Under the pieces are notes generated by a model. That model ran no database searches. It was not told the origin of the DNA and was given only the letters and a program-made list of their open reading frames with translations. The position numbers and the translations under genes are program-made. Shown one piece after another: positions 47,701-55,463 of a stretch of 64,000 nucleotides of DNA. This DNA is from Polyangia bacterium (GTDB taxonomy: Bacteria > Myxococcota_A > Polyangia > Fen-1088). Position 1 is the first letter of the stretch. The number at the start of each line of letters is the position of its first letter. The stretch covers positions 62,001 through 126,000 of the forward strand of contig DATATI010000087.1 of assembly GCA_036268875.1 (NCBI GenBank), in the 5' to 3' direction.

Positions 47701-48304
47701 GGACGCAGGCGCCGCTGCCGTCGCAGCGGGAGACCAGGTTCATGGTCGATCCGCTGCAGGTGGAGGCCAGGCAGGTCACGCCGGCCGGATATTTGCGGCA
47801 AGCTCCAGCGCCGTCGCAGGCGCCGTCGGTCCCGCAGCTGGCCAGGCCCTGGTCGGGGCACATGTCGCGCGGGTCGGTCCCGATCTCGGCCGGGGTGCAG
47901 GTGCCGACGCTGCCGCTGACCGCGCAAGAAAAGCAGGCGCCGTCGCAGGCCTGGCTGCAGCACACGCCGTCGACGCAGAATCCGCTGCGACATTGATCGG
48001 CGCTGGTGCAGGAGATGCCCAGGGTCTTGCGCGGATCCACCGGGGGAGCGCCGCTTGCGTCGGGGTCCTGGCCGCCGTCGTCGTTCGTTCCCGGCGGTAC
48101 GTCCGTCGTCATTGCGCCGCCGTTTCCTGAAGCGACGTCGGCGGCCACGTCGGTGCCCGGCGCGGCGATGTCGGTGCCGCTGTCCGTGCCGCCCGGCTTG
48201 GCGCCGGAGCCGGCGCACGACGAGAGCAACCACGCCAGCCCCAGGAGTGGCATCCAGCGAGTCCTTGAGAGGTCCTTCGAATTGTAAAAGGCGCCGCTGC
48301 TCAT
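44795..48304 (-). CDS. Large Cys-rich repeat lipoprotein with C-terminal PA14 domain
   Basis: 1169 residues. A lipobox-type signal (LLGLAWLLSSC) is followed by an Asp/Gly/Thr-rich linker. Six tandem units of about 150 residues then follow, each with the order QCxSGFC, GVCC, SCAxxGxxGTC, CGTxGxCxGxGACR, CxP and CGKK. The last 150 residues are a PA14-like beta-barrel (LKGDYFKLSDINTPTWSG, GFTARWTGTLTSTASGTFFF, FSDDGVSLWVKD). Such Cys repeats are disulfide-rich adhesin or stalk modules in myxobacteria; PA14 domains often bind glycans. Met39 is an alternative start. Divergent from the PEGA gene. Confidence 0.85.
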   Translation of the reverse strand: MSSGAFYNSKDLSRTRWMPLLGLAWLLSSCAGSGAKPGGTDSGTDIAAPGTDVAADVASGNGGAMTTDVPPGTNDDGGQDPDASGAPPVDPRKTLGISCTSADQCRSGFCVDGVCCSQACDGACFSCAVSGSVGTCTPAEIGTDPRDMCPDQGLASCGTDGACDGAGACRKYPAGVTCLASTCSGSTMNLVSRCDGSGACVPTASQSCAPFTCDATVLMCRTTCKTDADCSSPNTCVAGSCGKKPLGSACTTADQCNSAFCEQGTCCGTACDGVCKSCALPGTAGTCSTVPAGQDPLGQCADNGAATCGTDGTCNGAGACRKYPSSTVCAATSCSAGTESGSRRCDGNGTCLAGATRPCEPFACGASGTCLSACTSSSDCGTDFVCIGGTCVKKSAGAACLANPECATGFCQQGVCCNRSCTGGCRACNLAGFAGTCTPVPPGQDPLSQCADTGANGCGTNGRCDGNGACQLYVSGTVCGPGACSGATQTLASRCNGGGACVAGTQQDCAPYSCAASGGACNMTCTINTECSASNVCVNASCGKRPIGGACAGNSECGSGFCAQGFCCNSACTGTCMSCAVSGSVGTCSAVLNGAADPQGTCMDKGAASCGTDGLCNGKGACRLYNGSTQCAPASCVGSTLTPARSCDGVGVCTTASTSSCQAFQCDTATNMCRQSCTADNQCTSPNVCIGGVCRKKDIATTCSSDDQCASGFCQQGVCCASSCTGTCRSCAVPGKAGACINVPAHGSSAGACTDDGQTSCKHDGLCDGAGNCEQYASGLTCGPATCTNANVVGISTCNGSGACVTGSSTSCKPFACDTNAMCKTTCTSNTDCVSPSTCINGACGGGKSNGQTCGSGVECVSTFCSPQNVCCDTACNGTCVSCNITNSVGTCKNVTAGQSPAVAGQCMDQGMATCGTNGSCNGSGACQFYADGTPCVGAMCSGSTFTPARTCSAHTCQTATGTSCGDYTCNTTGCLKNCATDNDCAGTNKCFGALCGGLKGDYFKLSDINTPTWSGTPTHTRVDGNIDFEFGGSSPFTPGAAFLSNTDPSTADVAFPNDGFTARWTGTLTSTASGTFFFQTFSDDGVSLWVKDLVNPIIAQETLKGGDLRFTSGAVNLTANQPVSIRLEYFENTGNAKVHLLWSSNTSDTDGNTNDFVVIPTSRLTPAP

Positions 48305-48533
48305 TCCTTGCCTTGGAAACGGGGGAGAGAGTCGAGACAATAACAGCCGGGCGGCGATCAAGACCAATGAAAGCCGCGGGATCTCATAGAACTTTGTAAC
48401 GCAGAACCCCGTTGACTGGTCGCTCCCAGTCCGTTCGGGGATCGGCCGGGAGATTTCTTATGTTAACGCCTCGCCAGGACGGCCAGTGCGGATGGGCCAG
48501 ACCGGCCGGATAGTGTGATAAGAAGAGGCCCTT

Positions 48534-49607
48534 GTGCGAGCCGCGGCGAAGACTGTTTTGGGCGGGGTTTTCTTGGCGGCGGCAATCGTGCGGCAGTCGC
48601 CGGCGCGCGCGGCCGACGTCGAAAATGCCGAGGCGCTGATTCGCCAAGGCGTCGAGCTGCGCCACCAGGCGCACGACGAACGAGCGCTGCCGCTGTTTCA
48701 AAAAGCGTACGATCTGGCGCGCACGCCCCGCACGGCAGGACAGTTGGGGCTGTGCGAGATGGCGGTCGGTTACTGGCCGGAAGCCGAGCGCCATCTATCG
48801 GAAGCGCTGGCCGTCCCCGAGCACCCGTGGGTGGCGAAGAACCGCAACGATCTGACCGGGTCCCTGGCGGCCGTGCGCAGGAACATCAGCGACGTGGTCG
48901 TCGATGGCGGCCCGCTGGGCGCGGAGGTCTTCGTCAACGGTCGCACCGCCGGACACTTGCCATTGCCGGGACCGGTGCGCCTGGGTAGAGGCATCGCCGA
49001 CGTCGAGCTGCGCGCGCCCGGTTACACCTCGGCGTCGCAGCCGCTGGTGGTCACCGGGGGCGCGCAAATGCACGTGCGGATCGATCTGCAACGGGTGCCG
49101 GGCCCAGCGGCGGTCGCGGACGCGACGCCCAGCACCGGCGGTGCCGCGGCAGCCGAGGCCGCGTCGCCCGACCCAGGCATTCCGTCGGGGACCAACACCG
49201 ACGGGACCGATGCGGCGCCCATGAATCGAAGGCGGGTGGCGGCCTGGGCCACGGCCGCGGGTGGAGGTGTGGCGCTGGTGCTGGGCGTGGTCGAGACGCT
49301 GGCCTGGGTCAGCAAGAAGAACCAGTTTGATGATCACGTCGGCCCGCTGGCCGGCGATCCGTCCCTGACCGGCAAAAACTGTGGCAGCGCCGATCAGAAC
49401 TTTGGCGGGCCCGGGTGCCAGGGCCTGCACGACGATCTATCGCAGGCTCGGTTGGTCGCCATCATCGGCTATGGATTGGCCAGCGTGCTGGGCGCGGCAT
49501 CGGCGATCCTGTTCGCAACTTCGCCGGCGGCGACGCCGAAGACCACGGCGATGACCTGCGCTCCACAACTTGATGGGCGAGGCGCGGCATGCGCGTTCTC
49601 ATTTTGA
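48534..49607 (+). CDS. TPR/PEGA-domain membrane protein
   Basis: 357 residues from a GTG with AAGAGG upstream. A signal peptide ends near ARA. A TPR-like region (about 30-120, RALPLFQKAYDLARTPRTAGQL) is followed by a PEGA domain (about 122-190, ISDVVVDGGPLGAEVFVNGR, IADVELRAPGY), a Pro/Ala linker and two C-terminal membrane helices (about 237-257 and 305-325). The PEGA fold is usually a surface or peptidoglycan-facing module. It is followed after 11 bases by a Cys-rich lipoprotein gene, so both are probably made together. Confidence 0.82.
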   Translation: MRAAAKTVLGGVFLAAAIVRQSPARAADVENAEALIRQGVELRHQAHDERALPLFQKAYDLARTPRTAGQLGLCEMAVGYWPEAERHLSEALAVPEHPWVAKNRNDLTGSLAAVRRNISDVVVDGGPLGAEVFVNGRTAGHLPLPGPVRLGRGIADVELRAPGYTSASQPLVVTGGAQMHVRIDLQRVPGPAAVADATPSTGGAAAAEAASPDPGIPSGTNTDGTDAAPMNRRRVAAWATAAGGGVALVLGVVETLAWVSKKNQFDDHVGPLAGDPSLTGKNCGSADQNFGGPGCQGLHDDLSQARLVAIIGYGLASVLGAASAILFATSPAATPKTTAMTCAPQLDGRGAACAFSF

Positions 49608-49618
49608 GGAGGCGCGAC

Positions 49619-51541
49619 GTGAAACGGCGATTCCCGGTGGCGATGTTGGTGGGGCTGATGGCGGTGGCAACCGTCGTCAGCTGCGGCGGGCGCGATCACG
49701 CGTTGGACGCCTTCGACAGTGGCGGCGGCAAGAAGCCTGACGGCAGCACACCGGTGACGGACGCCAAAGGGAGCGGCGGCGGTGGTGGCGTCATCGATGC
49801 GCCGCTGGATCATGCCGCGCCCGATCCGGACGCGGGCGATGCCGGCAAGGCGGCCGGCGCCACCTGCACCACCGGCGCAGAGTGCGAACAGGGCATCTGC
49901 GCCGACGGCGTTTGCTGCCGGACCAGCTGCGCCGATCTCTGTCATTCCTGCAACATCAGCGGCAGCGCCGGCACCTGCGTGGTGGTCCCATCTGGCCAAC
50001 CTGCGCGTGCCGGCGAGTGCGCCGGCGACGGATCAAAGTGCGGCAAGACCGGCGCCTGCGACGGCGCTGGTGCCTGCGCGTACGGCGCCAAGGACAGCGT
50101 TTGCGCCGACGCCGTTTGCGATCCGACGACCTATCAAGTGACCGCCGCTTCCCAGTGCGATGGCAAGGGCGCCTGCGTGGCCAGCGGCCAGAAGGTGAAC
50201 TGCGCGCCCGCCAAGTGCAACGCCGGCCACACTGGCTGCGCCAACCCGTGCGCCAGCTCGAACGATTGCGTGGCCCCCAACCTTTGCCAGCAGGGCACGT
50301 GCGGCCAAAGCGCGATCGGCGTTGTCTGCACGGGGGCCAGTCAGTGCCAGACCGGCAACTGCGTCGACGGCGTGTGCTGCGACAAGCCCTGCGCCGGCCA
50401 GTGCGAGGCCTGCGACAACAGCGGCGCGCTGGGCACGTGCAAGCCGGTGAGCGGGGCGCCTCACCACGCGGCCACGCCCGCGCGAGCGGCCTGCGGTGGC
50501 GATCCGGCCTGCGCCGGCAAGTGCGACGGCAGCAACGGCACGGCGTGCGCCTTTGGCGCCAACGTTTGCCGATCCTCTTCGTGCGCCAGCGGCGCCCAGG
50601 TCAATCAGGCAACATGCACAACCAACGGCGCCTGTCCGGCGATGACCACCACCAGCTGCCAGTTCGTCTGCGTCGCGGCCACCGGCATGTGCGGCGGCAG
50701 CTGCAAGCCGGGCACGAAACGCTGCGCGACCAACGTGCAGACCTGCGCTGCCGACGGCGTCACCTGGACCGACAGCGAAGTTTGCGGCAGCACGAAGGTC
50801 TGTTCGAACAACGCCTGCGTCACAGCGTGCGTGGCGGGCGTCGCCTGCACCGACGGCATCGGCCCGTGCCGCGCCGGCAAAACCGCCTGCGCCAGCCCCA
50901 CCAGCGCCGCCACCTGCCAGGACTCCGGCGCCGACGACAACCACAACACCTGCACCGGCGGAAAGATCTGCAGCGGCGGCGCGTGCGTCACGGCCTGCGT
51001 GGCGGGGGCGGCCTGTCGCCCATCCGCCTGCCATTCGGGTAAGACTGTCTGTTCGTCGCCGACCGCCACCCCGACGTGCAGCGGATCGACGGTCGACGAT
51101 ACTCAGGGTGGCTGCAGTGGCGGCAACATTTGCGTCAATGGCGGGTGCGTCGCGCCCTGCGTTCCAAAGTGCGTGAACCCGAACGTGGCGCAGAGCTGCA
51201 ACGGCAACAACCCGGTCATTGTGGTCTGCGATTCGACCACCATGACGTGCGATAGCGACTCGAAGACGTGCGTTCCGTGCGGGCAGATGTGGGGTCAGAA
51301 ATGTTGCCCGGCTCAAAACGAAGGCGACAACTGCATGGCCGGCCCGGAGAGCTTCTGCCTGAGCGGCATCTGCACCTCGACCGGTCACCTCGGTGAGCCG
51401 TGCATTCCGGGCGGGACCTGCAAGTTCGCGACGACGGTGTGCAAGAACAACATGTGCATCACCTGCGGACCCAACGCCGGCGCCACCTGCTGCGATCCCA
51501 ACAAAGACGACACGCCGCCGAACGGCTGCACGCCGCTGTAG
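49619..51541 (+). CDS. Cys-rich repeat lipoprotein
   Basis: 640 residues from a GTG with a strong GAGGAGG box. The lipobox is AVATVVSC. An Asp/Gly-rich linker leads to units related to the 44795-48304 protein: TCTTGAECEQGICADGVCC, then GSAGTC, and again QCQTGNCVDGVCCDKPC. The middle has CxxG repeats (TACVAGVACTDGIGPC, repeated as TACVAGAACRPSACHSG). The C-terminus contains CCPAQNEGDNC and CCDPNKDD. It lacks the PA14 domain. Probably a disulfide-rich outer-surface protein made with the PEGA protein. Confidence 0.83.
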   Translation: MKRRFPVAMLVGLMAVATVVSCGGRDHALDAFDSGGGKKPDGSTPVTDAKGSGGGGGVIDAPLDHAAPDPDAGDAGKAAGATCTTGAECEQGICADGVCCRTSCADLCHSCNISGSAGTCVVVPSGQPARAGECAGDGSKCGKTGACDGAGACAYGAKDSVCADAVCDPTTYQVTAASQCDGKGACVASGQKVNCAPAKCNAGHTGCANPCASSNDCVAPNLCQQGTCGQSAIGVVCTGASQCQTGNCVDGVCCDKPCAGQCEACDNSGALGTCKPVSGAPHHAATPARAACGGDPACAGKCDGSNGTACAFGANVCRSSSCASGAQVNQATCTTNGACPAMTTTSCQFVCVAATGMCGGSCKPGTKRCATNVQTCAADGVTWTDSEVCGSTKVCSNNACVTACVAGVACTDGIGPCRAGKTACASPTSAATCQDSGADDNHNTCTGGKICSGGACVTACVAGAACRPSACHSGKTVCSSPTATPTCSGSTVDDTQGGCSGGNICVNGGCVAPCVPKCVNPNVAQSCNGNNPVIVVCDSTTMTCDSDSKTCVPCGQMWGQKCCPAQNEGDNCMAGPESFCLSGICTSTGHLGEPCIPGGTCKFATTVCKNNMCITCGPNAGATCCDPNKDDTPPNGCTPL

Positions 51542-51598
51542 GAGTGATCGCAACTTTAGGCAGCGTTCACCGAAGACTCGCCCGAGGATGAACCGCCG

Positions 51599-52462
51599 AT
51601 GAGAACCGCTGCCGACTATCTTTATTCGGGCGAATACGACAAGGCGAAGTTCACCAGCGCCTACGAATCGTTGTTCGCGCATGTGACGAAATTCAACAAG
51701 CCGTCAATTCCCGATCTCATCTTCGTTCTCGGAAAGATCGGCAGCGACAAGACGATAACGGATACGCGCTGGGCGGCCTACATGCTGGCGACGATGTTCG
51801 TCGAGACCAGCCATACGATAAAGTTGAAACAAGCGGCTCCTGGTGGGCAGACCTCCCACGTTCACAAAGCGTGGCGAAATTTCACGCCTGTGAAGGAGGT
51901 GGGCTCCGGAAAAGGACATGGCTACCATTTTCCGGTAAAGGTTGATCGCTTGCCCAATGGCGACGCCAATGTCACCGAATGGGATGGAGACCAATGGGTC
52001 GTCTCATCTTCCGGCATCGCGCAAAAGGTTCAGCCTTCGGCGATCGCCGGGATGAGAAACCCTCGATTGGCAGAGAGTCCTTTGTTTCGGCAGGCCATGG
52101 GTCAAATGAATCAGTACTACGGGCGTGGATATGTCCAGCTCACCTGGTGGTACAACTATATTTCGGCGGGTATGGCCACTGGGCAGGGCCTGCTGTTCCT
52201 TTTTGATCCGGACAAGATGCTCGATCCCACCAGTGCCTATTCGATCATGTCCGTCGGAATGGTGACCGGAAAGTCTTTCGCGAATCGACGGAAATTTTCA
52301 CAATATTTCATAGGCGGGAAGACCGACTATTTGAGTGCGCGAGACATGGTGAATCCGGGCGCATCGCTAGCCAACAAAAAGGAGTTGGCGGACATTGCCA
52401 TTCGTTTTGAGGCCGTGTTGTTTTCTGCTCGGGTCCAGCAGCAAGGTGGCAAAAGACCGTGA
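51599..52462 (+). CDS. GH19-like lysozyme/endolysin, putative antibacterial effector
   Basis: 287 residues. It resembles the GH19 (chitinase class I-like) muramidase domain of phage endolysins: a helical start with DTRWAAYMLATMFVETSH, where Glu69 sits at the catalytic acid position, the hallmark YYGRGYVQLTWWYNY at 173-187, and a closing DYLSARDMVNPG region with an Arg/Asp pair. Expected action is hydrolysis of the peptidoglycan glycan backbone. There is no signal peptide, membrane segment, holin or spanin gene. The stop overlaps the start of an LprI-domain gene (GTGA). Local GC is lower than in the flanks, suggesting transfer. It could instead be a stray phage gene. Confidence 0.75.
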   Translation: MRTAADYLYSGEYDKAKFTSAYESLFAHVTKFNKPSIPDLIFVLGKIGSDKTITDTRWAAYMLATMFVETSHTIKLKQAAPGGQTSHVHKAWRNFTPVKEVGSGKGHGYHFPVKVDRLPNGDANVTEWDGDQWVVSSSGIAQKVQPSAIAGMRNPRLAESPLFRQAMGQMNQYYGRGYVQLTWWYNYISAGMATGQGLLFLFDPDKMLDPTSAYSIMSVGMVTGKSFANRRKFSQYFIGGKTDYLSARDMVNPGASLANKKELADIAIRFEAVLFSARVQQQGGKRP

Positions 52463-53253
52463 AAAGTTGGAGCGCGCTGTCGCCCGGTGCGTTGACACTC
52501 ACCGCCCTTTGCTCCCTCGGACCGCTACACGCGAAAACTATGGAGCCCCCCGTGCCGCTCAGAGGTGTCTGGGATGTCGAGCATGTCGCTCTCGATAAGA
52601 AAGACACCATTCATCACACATATCAGCCCGACGATCCGGAACTGATGGCGGCGAGCCTGATTATCGGTACGCCAGACGTGCGGTTCTCGATCGGGCACCT
52701 TGAATGTTCCCAGACGAATTGGCAGGCACGCGTTACGACATGGCGAGATCTGTTCGCCAAGGCATTTGTTCGATCGAATTCAGCCAGCCAATCCAAGTTT
52801 CCTACTCCCGACGATTTTGGAATCGCGGTTGGGCCGGAGAAGGCGACGGCTTACTCTCTTTGTCCCGATTCTAGGTCTCGATTTCCGAAGAATTCTTGGG
52901 CGGCGCTCAAAGAGGCAGATGTCTTGCTGCTTCGGTACGACGAGCAGTTGCTCTTCGTACTGAGACGTCGTAGCGAGAACGCTGAACCAAAACCTTCTTT
53001 CGATTGTGGCAAGGCGGTTCAGGCCGCAGAAAAAGCGATCTGTAAGGACTTCGAACTTGCGGCTATGGATCGCGCGCTCGATCTGGCTCGTCGCCAGTTG
53101 TTGGAAGCTTTGCCCGAAAAGAAAGACTCACTCGGAAAAACGCAAACGCAGTGGCTGAAGGAGCGCGACGCCTGCGGAAACGATCCCAAATGCATTGGCC
53201 AGTCCATCAGGCGCCGAATAGAAACTCTTGTCTGGGAACGGCGGAACGGGTAG
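52459..53253 (+). CDS. LprI-domain protein, putative periplasmic immunity protein
   Basis: 264 residues from a GTG overlapping the preceding stop. A Sec signal peptide is likely (ALTLTALCSLGPLHA). Residues about 33-165 are an uncharacterised domain (GVWDVEHVALDKKDT). Residues about 183-258 match LprI/DUF1311: CGKAVQAAEKAICKDFELA, MDRALDLARRQLL, QTQWLKERDAC and CIGQSIRRRIETL, with Cys183, 195, 239 and 245 placed for disulfides. Mycobacterial LprI inhibits lysozyme. Coupling to a lysozyme-like gene without export signal suggests it protects the producer's own wall (inference). Confidence 0.78.
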   Translation: MKSWSALSPGALTLTALCSLGPLHAKTMEPPVPLRGVWDVEHVALDKKDTIHHTYQPDDPELMAASLIIGTPDVRFSIGHLECSQTNWQARVTTWRDLFAKAFVRSNSASQSKFPTPDDFGIAVGPEKATAYSLCPDSRSRFPKNSWAALKEADVLLLRYDEQLLFVLRRRSENAEPKPSFDCGKAVQAAEKAICKDFELAAMDRALDLARRQLLEALPEKKDSLGKTQTQWLKERDACGNDPKCIGQSIRRRIETLVWERRNG

Positions 53254-53272
53254 TCGACCCGGGCTCGAGGAG

Positions 53273-54304
53273 TTACGGCATCGCTGGTGGATTGGGGCAG
53301 GGGATCTCTTGCTCGCCGAAGGCCAGATCGTCGACCCAGAACTCGATGTCGACGTTCGACGTTGCTTCGTTGTAGATCGTCCAGCCGAAGCTCATGTTCT
53401 TCCAGGGGCCGGCCGGCCACTTTTCGCCGCTGGAGTTGGCGCCGGTAAAGTCCCCTTTGTCCACCGCGACACCGTCGACCTTGACCGTATAGGTGTTGTC
53501 CATGCCGGCGCCGGCGTCTTTGAATCGCCATTGCAGGCAGAACCATTTGCCGGTGGGGAACTTCGTCTTCGAATCAAGTCCGTGGTCCGGCGGATCGCAA
53601 ACCAGTTCGAACACGCCGGCTTGCCCGCCCACTTCCCACTGGGTGTCGCCGCCCGTCGCGCTGAAATAACTGTAAAGCATGTCCCAGTGATTGCCGTTGG
53701 TGGGGACGCGGCTCATGTAGACCATCGCCCGCCCGTTGAAATCGGTCATCGGGAATTGCTTGGTGAAGAGCAGCTGCGCGGTGGGGCCGGGCTTGGGAAT
53801 ATTGAAGTGCAGCGACTTCGTCCCGTCGAAGGGCTTGGTGGAGTCCACCAGGATCGAGCCAGCTGGGACAGCAGGGCCATTCGCGCCGCTGAAGGTGAAC
53901 GCGCCGGTCGGCGGCTGGCCTGTCGTCTGGGTCTCGAAGTCTTCGCAGAATTTGGTGGTGACGCCGCTCGGGCAAGCGGCGCCGACCATGCCCGTCTCGG
54001 CGCTGCCGCCGTCCGGATTGCCCGTGGGTTTGTCGACGGCGGCGTCGGTGCTGTTGCTGCCGCCCGAGCCCGTGGCACCGCCGCTGCCGGCGACGATGGT
54101 GCCGCCGCTGCCGTTGGTGGACATATCACCGCCGCTGCCAGTGCTGCTGTTGCCGCCGCTGCCGTTGCTGTTCGTCCCGCCGCTGCCGCCGCTGGCGCTG
54201 CCCGTGGCGCCACCGCTGCCGGTGACGGAGCCGCCGCCCCCGGCGGCGCAGCCAAGAGTCCAAGCCGAACCGACCATGACACAGCAGAGCAAGAGCCGTC
54301 GCAT
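53273..54304 (-). CDS. Lipoprotein with Gly/Ser/Asn linker and beta-sandwich domain (paralogue A)
   Basis: 343 residues from an internal ATG giving a good signal (RRLLLCCVMVGSAWTLGC). A linker of about 75 residues of Gly/Ser/Thr/Asn leads to a globular domain starting TTKFCEDFETQTTGQ. The domain contains FDGTKSLHFNI, GVFELVCDPPDHG, KWFCLQWRFKDAGAG, YTVKVDGVAVDKGDF and VDIEFWVDDLAFGEQEI, the pattern of a concanavalin-A-like or polysaccharide-lyase-type fold. Likely surface-exposed glycan binding or cleavage. About 60% identical to the next gene. It converges with the LprI gene. Confidence 0.8.
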   Translation of the reverse strand: MRRLLLCCVMVGSAWTLGCAAGGGGSVTGSGGATGSASGGSGGTNSNGSGGNSSTGSGGDMSTNGSGGTIVAGSGGATGSGGSNSTDAAVDKPTGNPDGGSAETGMVGAACPSGVTTKFCEDFETQTTGQPPTGAFTFSGANGPAVPAGSILVDSTKPFDGTKSLHFNIPKPGPTAQLLFTKQFPMTDFNGRAMVYMSRVPTNGNHWDMLYSYFSATGGDTQWEVGGQAGVFELVCDPPDHGLDSKTKFPTGKWFCLQWRFKDAGAGMDNTYTVKVDGVAVDKGDFTGANSSGEKWPAGPWKNMSFGWTIYNEATSNVDIEFWVDDLAFGEQEIPCPNPPAMP

Positions 54305-54378
54305 CCACACAAACAGTCGGAAGCGGCCCGGATCTTCACCGCCCCGGGGCACAGGATCTTGCCCGGATGATCAGGCGG

Positions 54379-55356
54379 TTACGGCGCGGCGGGGCAGGCG
54401 ATTTCTTGTGCGCCGAAGGCCAGATCGTCGATCCAGAACTCGATGTCCACGTCGGACCCCGAGCTTGGGTACGTCACCCAGCCAAAGCTCATGTTCTGGA
54501 ACGTGCCGGCCGGCCACTGGTTGCCGGTGAAGTCGCCCTTGTCCACCGCGGTGCCGTCGACCTTGACGGTGTACGTGTTGCCCGCGCCCATGCCGTTCTT
54601 GAAGTGCCACTGCAGGCACACCCACTTGCCAACCGGGAACTTTGTCTTCGAGCTGTTGTCCAGCTCGGGCTTGTTGCCGCCCGGATCGCAGACCAGCTCG
54701 AAGACGCCGCTTTGCCCGCCCAGCTCCCACTCGGTCTGGCCGAAGTACGAGTACAGCAGATCCCAGTGATTGTCGTTGCCCGGCACCCGCGTCATGTACA
54801 TCATTGCGCGGCCAAAGAACTCGTCCATCGGAAATTGCTTGGTGAAGGAAAGCTGAGCCGTCGGTCCCGGTTTGGGCAGCTTGAAGTGCATCGACTTCGT
54901 GCCGTCATAGGGCTTGGTGGTGTCGACCACGACGCTGCCGGCGGGGCCGTTGATGGTGAAGGTGCCGGTCGGGGCCTTGCCGTCGGTCTGCATCTCGAAG
55001 TCGTCGCAGTACTTGGTGGTGAGTCCGGTGCACCCGGCCGCCGGCACGCCCGTCTCCGAGCTGCTGCCGCCGTCGGTGCCGGCCGGTTTGTCGACCGCCG
55101 CGTCCGCCGCGCTGCCGCCTGAACCCGAGTTGCCGCCGCTGCCAGCGACGGTGCCGCCGGTGCCAGTGGTGGACGACGCGCCGCCGCTGCCGGTCGTGGC
55201 GCCGCCCGACCCGCTGCTGCCGCCAGTTCCCGAGCTACCGCCGCTGCCGCCTCCCGTCGTTCCGCCACTACCGGTCGCCGAGCCGTTGTCCGACGACGCG
55301 CAGCCCAGGCCCAGAACCGAAGCCATCGCGACGCAGCACCAAAGACGAGATCGCAT
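54379..55356 (-). CDS. Lipoprotein with Gly/Ser linker and beta-sandwich domain (paralogue B)
   Basis: 325 residues with GAGG 8 bases before the ATG. The lipobox is SVLGLGC. A Gly/Ser/Thr linker (SGGSSGTGGSSGSGG) leads to the same domain as its neighbour: TTKYCDDFEMQTDGK, YDGTKSMHFKLPKPGPTAQL, GVFELVCDPGGN, KWVCLQWHFKNG and VDIEFWIDDLAFGAQEI. The linkers differ far more than the domains, as expected after tandem duplication. Same strand, 74 bases apart, probably co-transcribed. Function unknown beyond probable glycan contact. Confidence 0.8.
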   Translation of the reverse strand: MRSRLWCCVAMASVLGLGCASSDNGSATGSGGTTGGGSGGSSGTGGSSGSGGATTGSGGASSTTGTGGTVAGSGGNSGSGGSAADAAVDKPAGTDGGSSSETGVPAAGCTGLTTKYCDDFEMQTDGKAPTGTFTINGPAGSVVVDTTKPYDGTKSMHFKLPKPGPTAQLSFTKQFPMDEFFGRAMMYMTRVPGNDNHWDLLYSYFGQTEWELGGQSGVFELVCDPGGNKPELDNSSKTKFPVGKWVCLQWHFKNGMGAGNTYTVKVDGTAVDKGDFTGNQWPAGTFQNMSFGWVTYPSSGSDVDIEFWIDDLAFGAQEIACPAAP

Positions 55357-55463
55357 CAACACCTCACGTTCGGGGAATGTCTGAACCTTCACCCGCCGCC
55401 GCCCACGGAATTTCCTTTAGTAGGCTGGTCAGGCCAATTTCGATCAAAGAAAATTGCGGCGGG

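Noticed and set aside
45447-48130. Many long frames on both strands over the Cys-rich repeats
   Set aside because: Periodic shadows produced by the repeat DNA; only the leftward Cys-rich frame has a signal peptide and domains.
51542-53253. Prophage remnant around the lysozyme gene
   Set aside because: No integrase, capsid, tail, holin or att-like repeats on either side; the pair alone is not enough to call a prophage.
54000-55300. Apparent CRISPR-like or satellite repeats
   Set aside because: Irregular short runs encoding the Gly/Ser linkers; no constant repeat with unique spacers.
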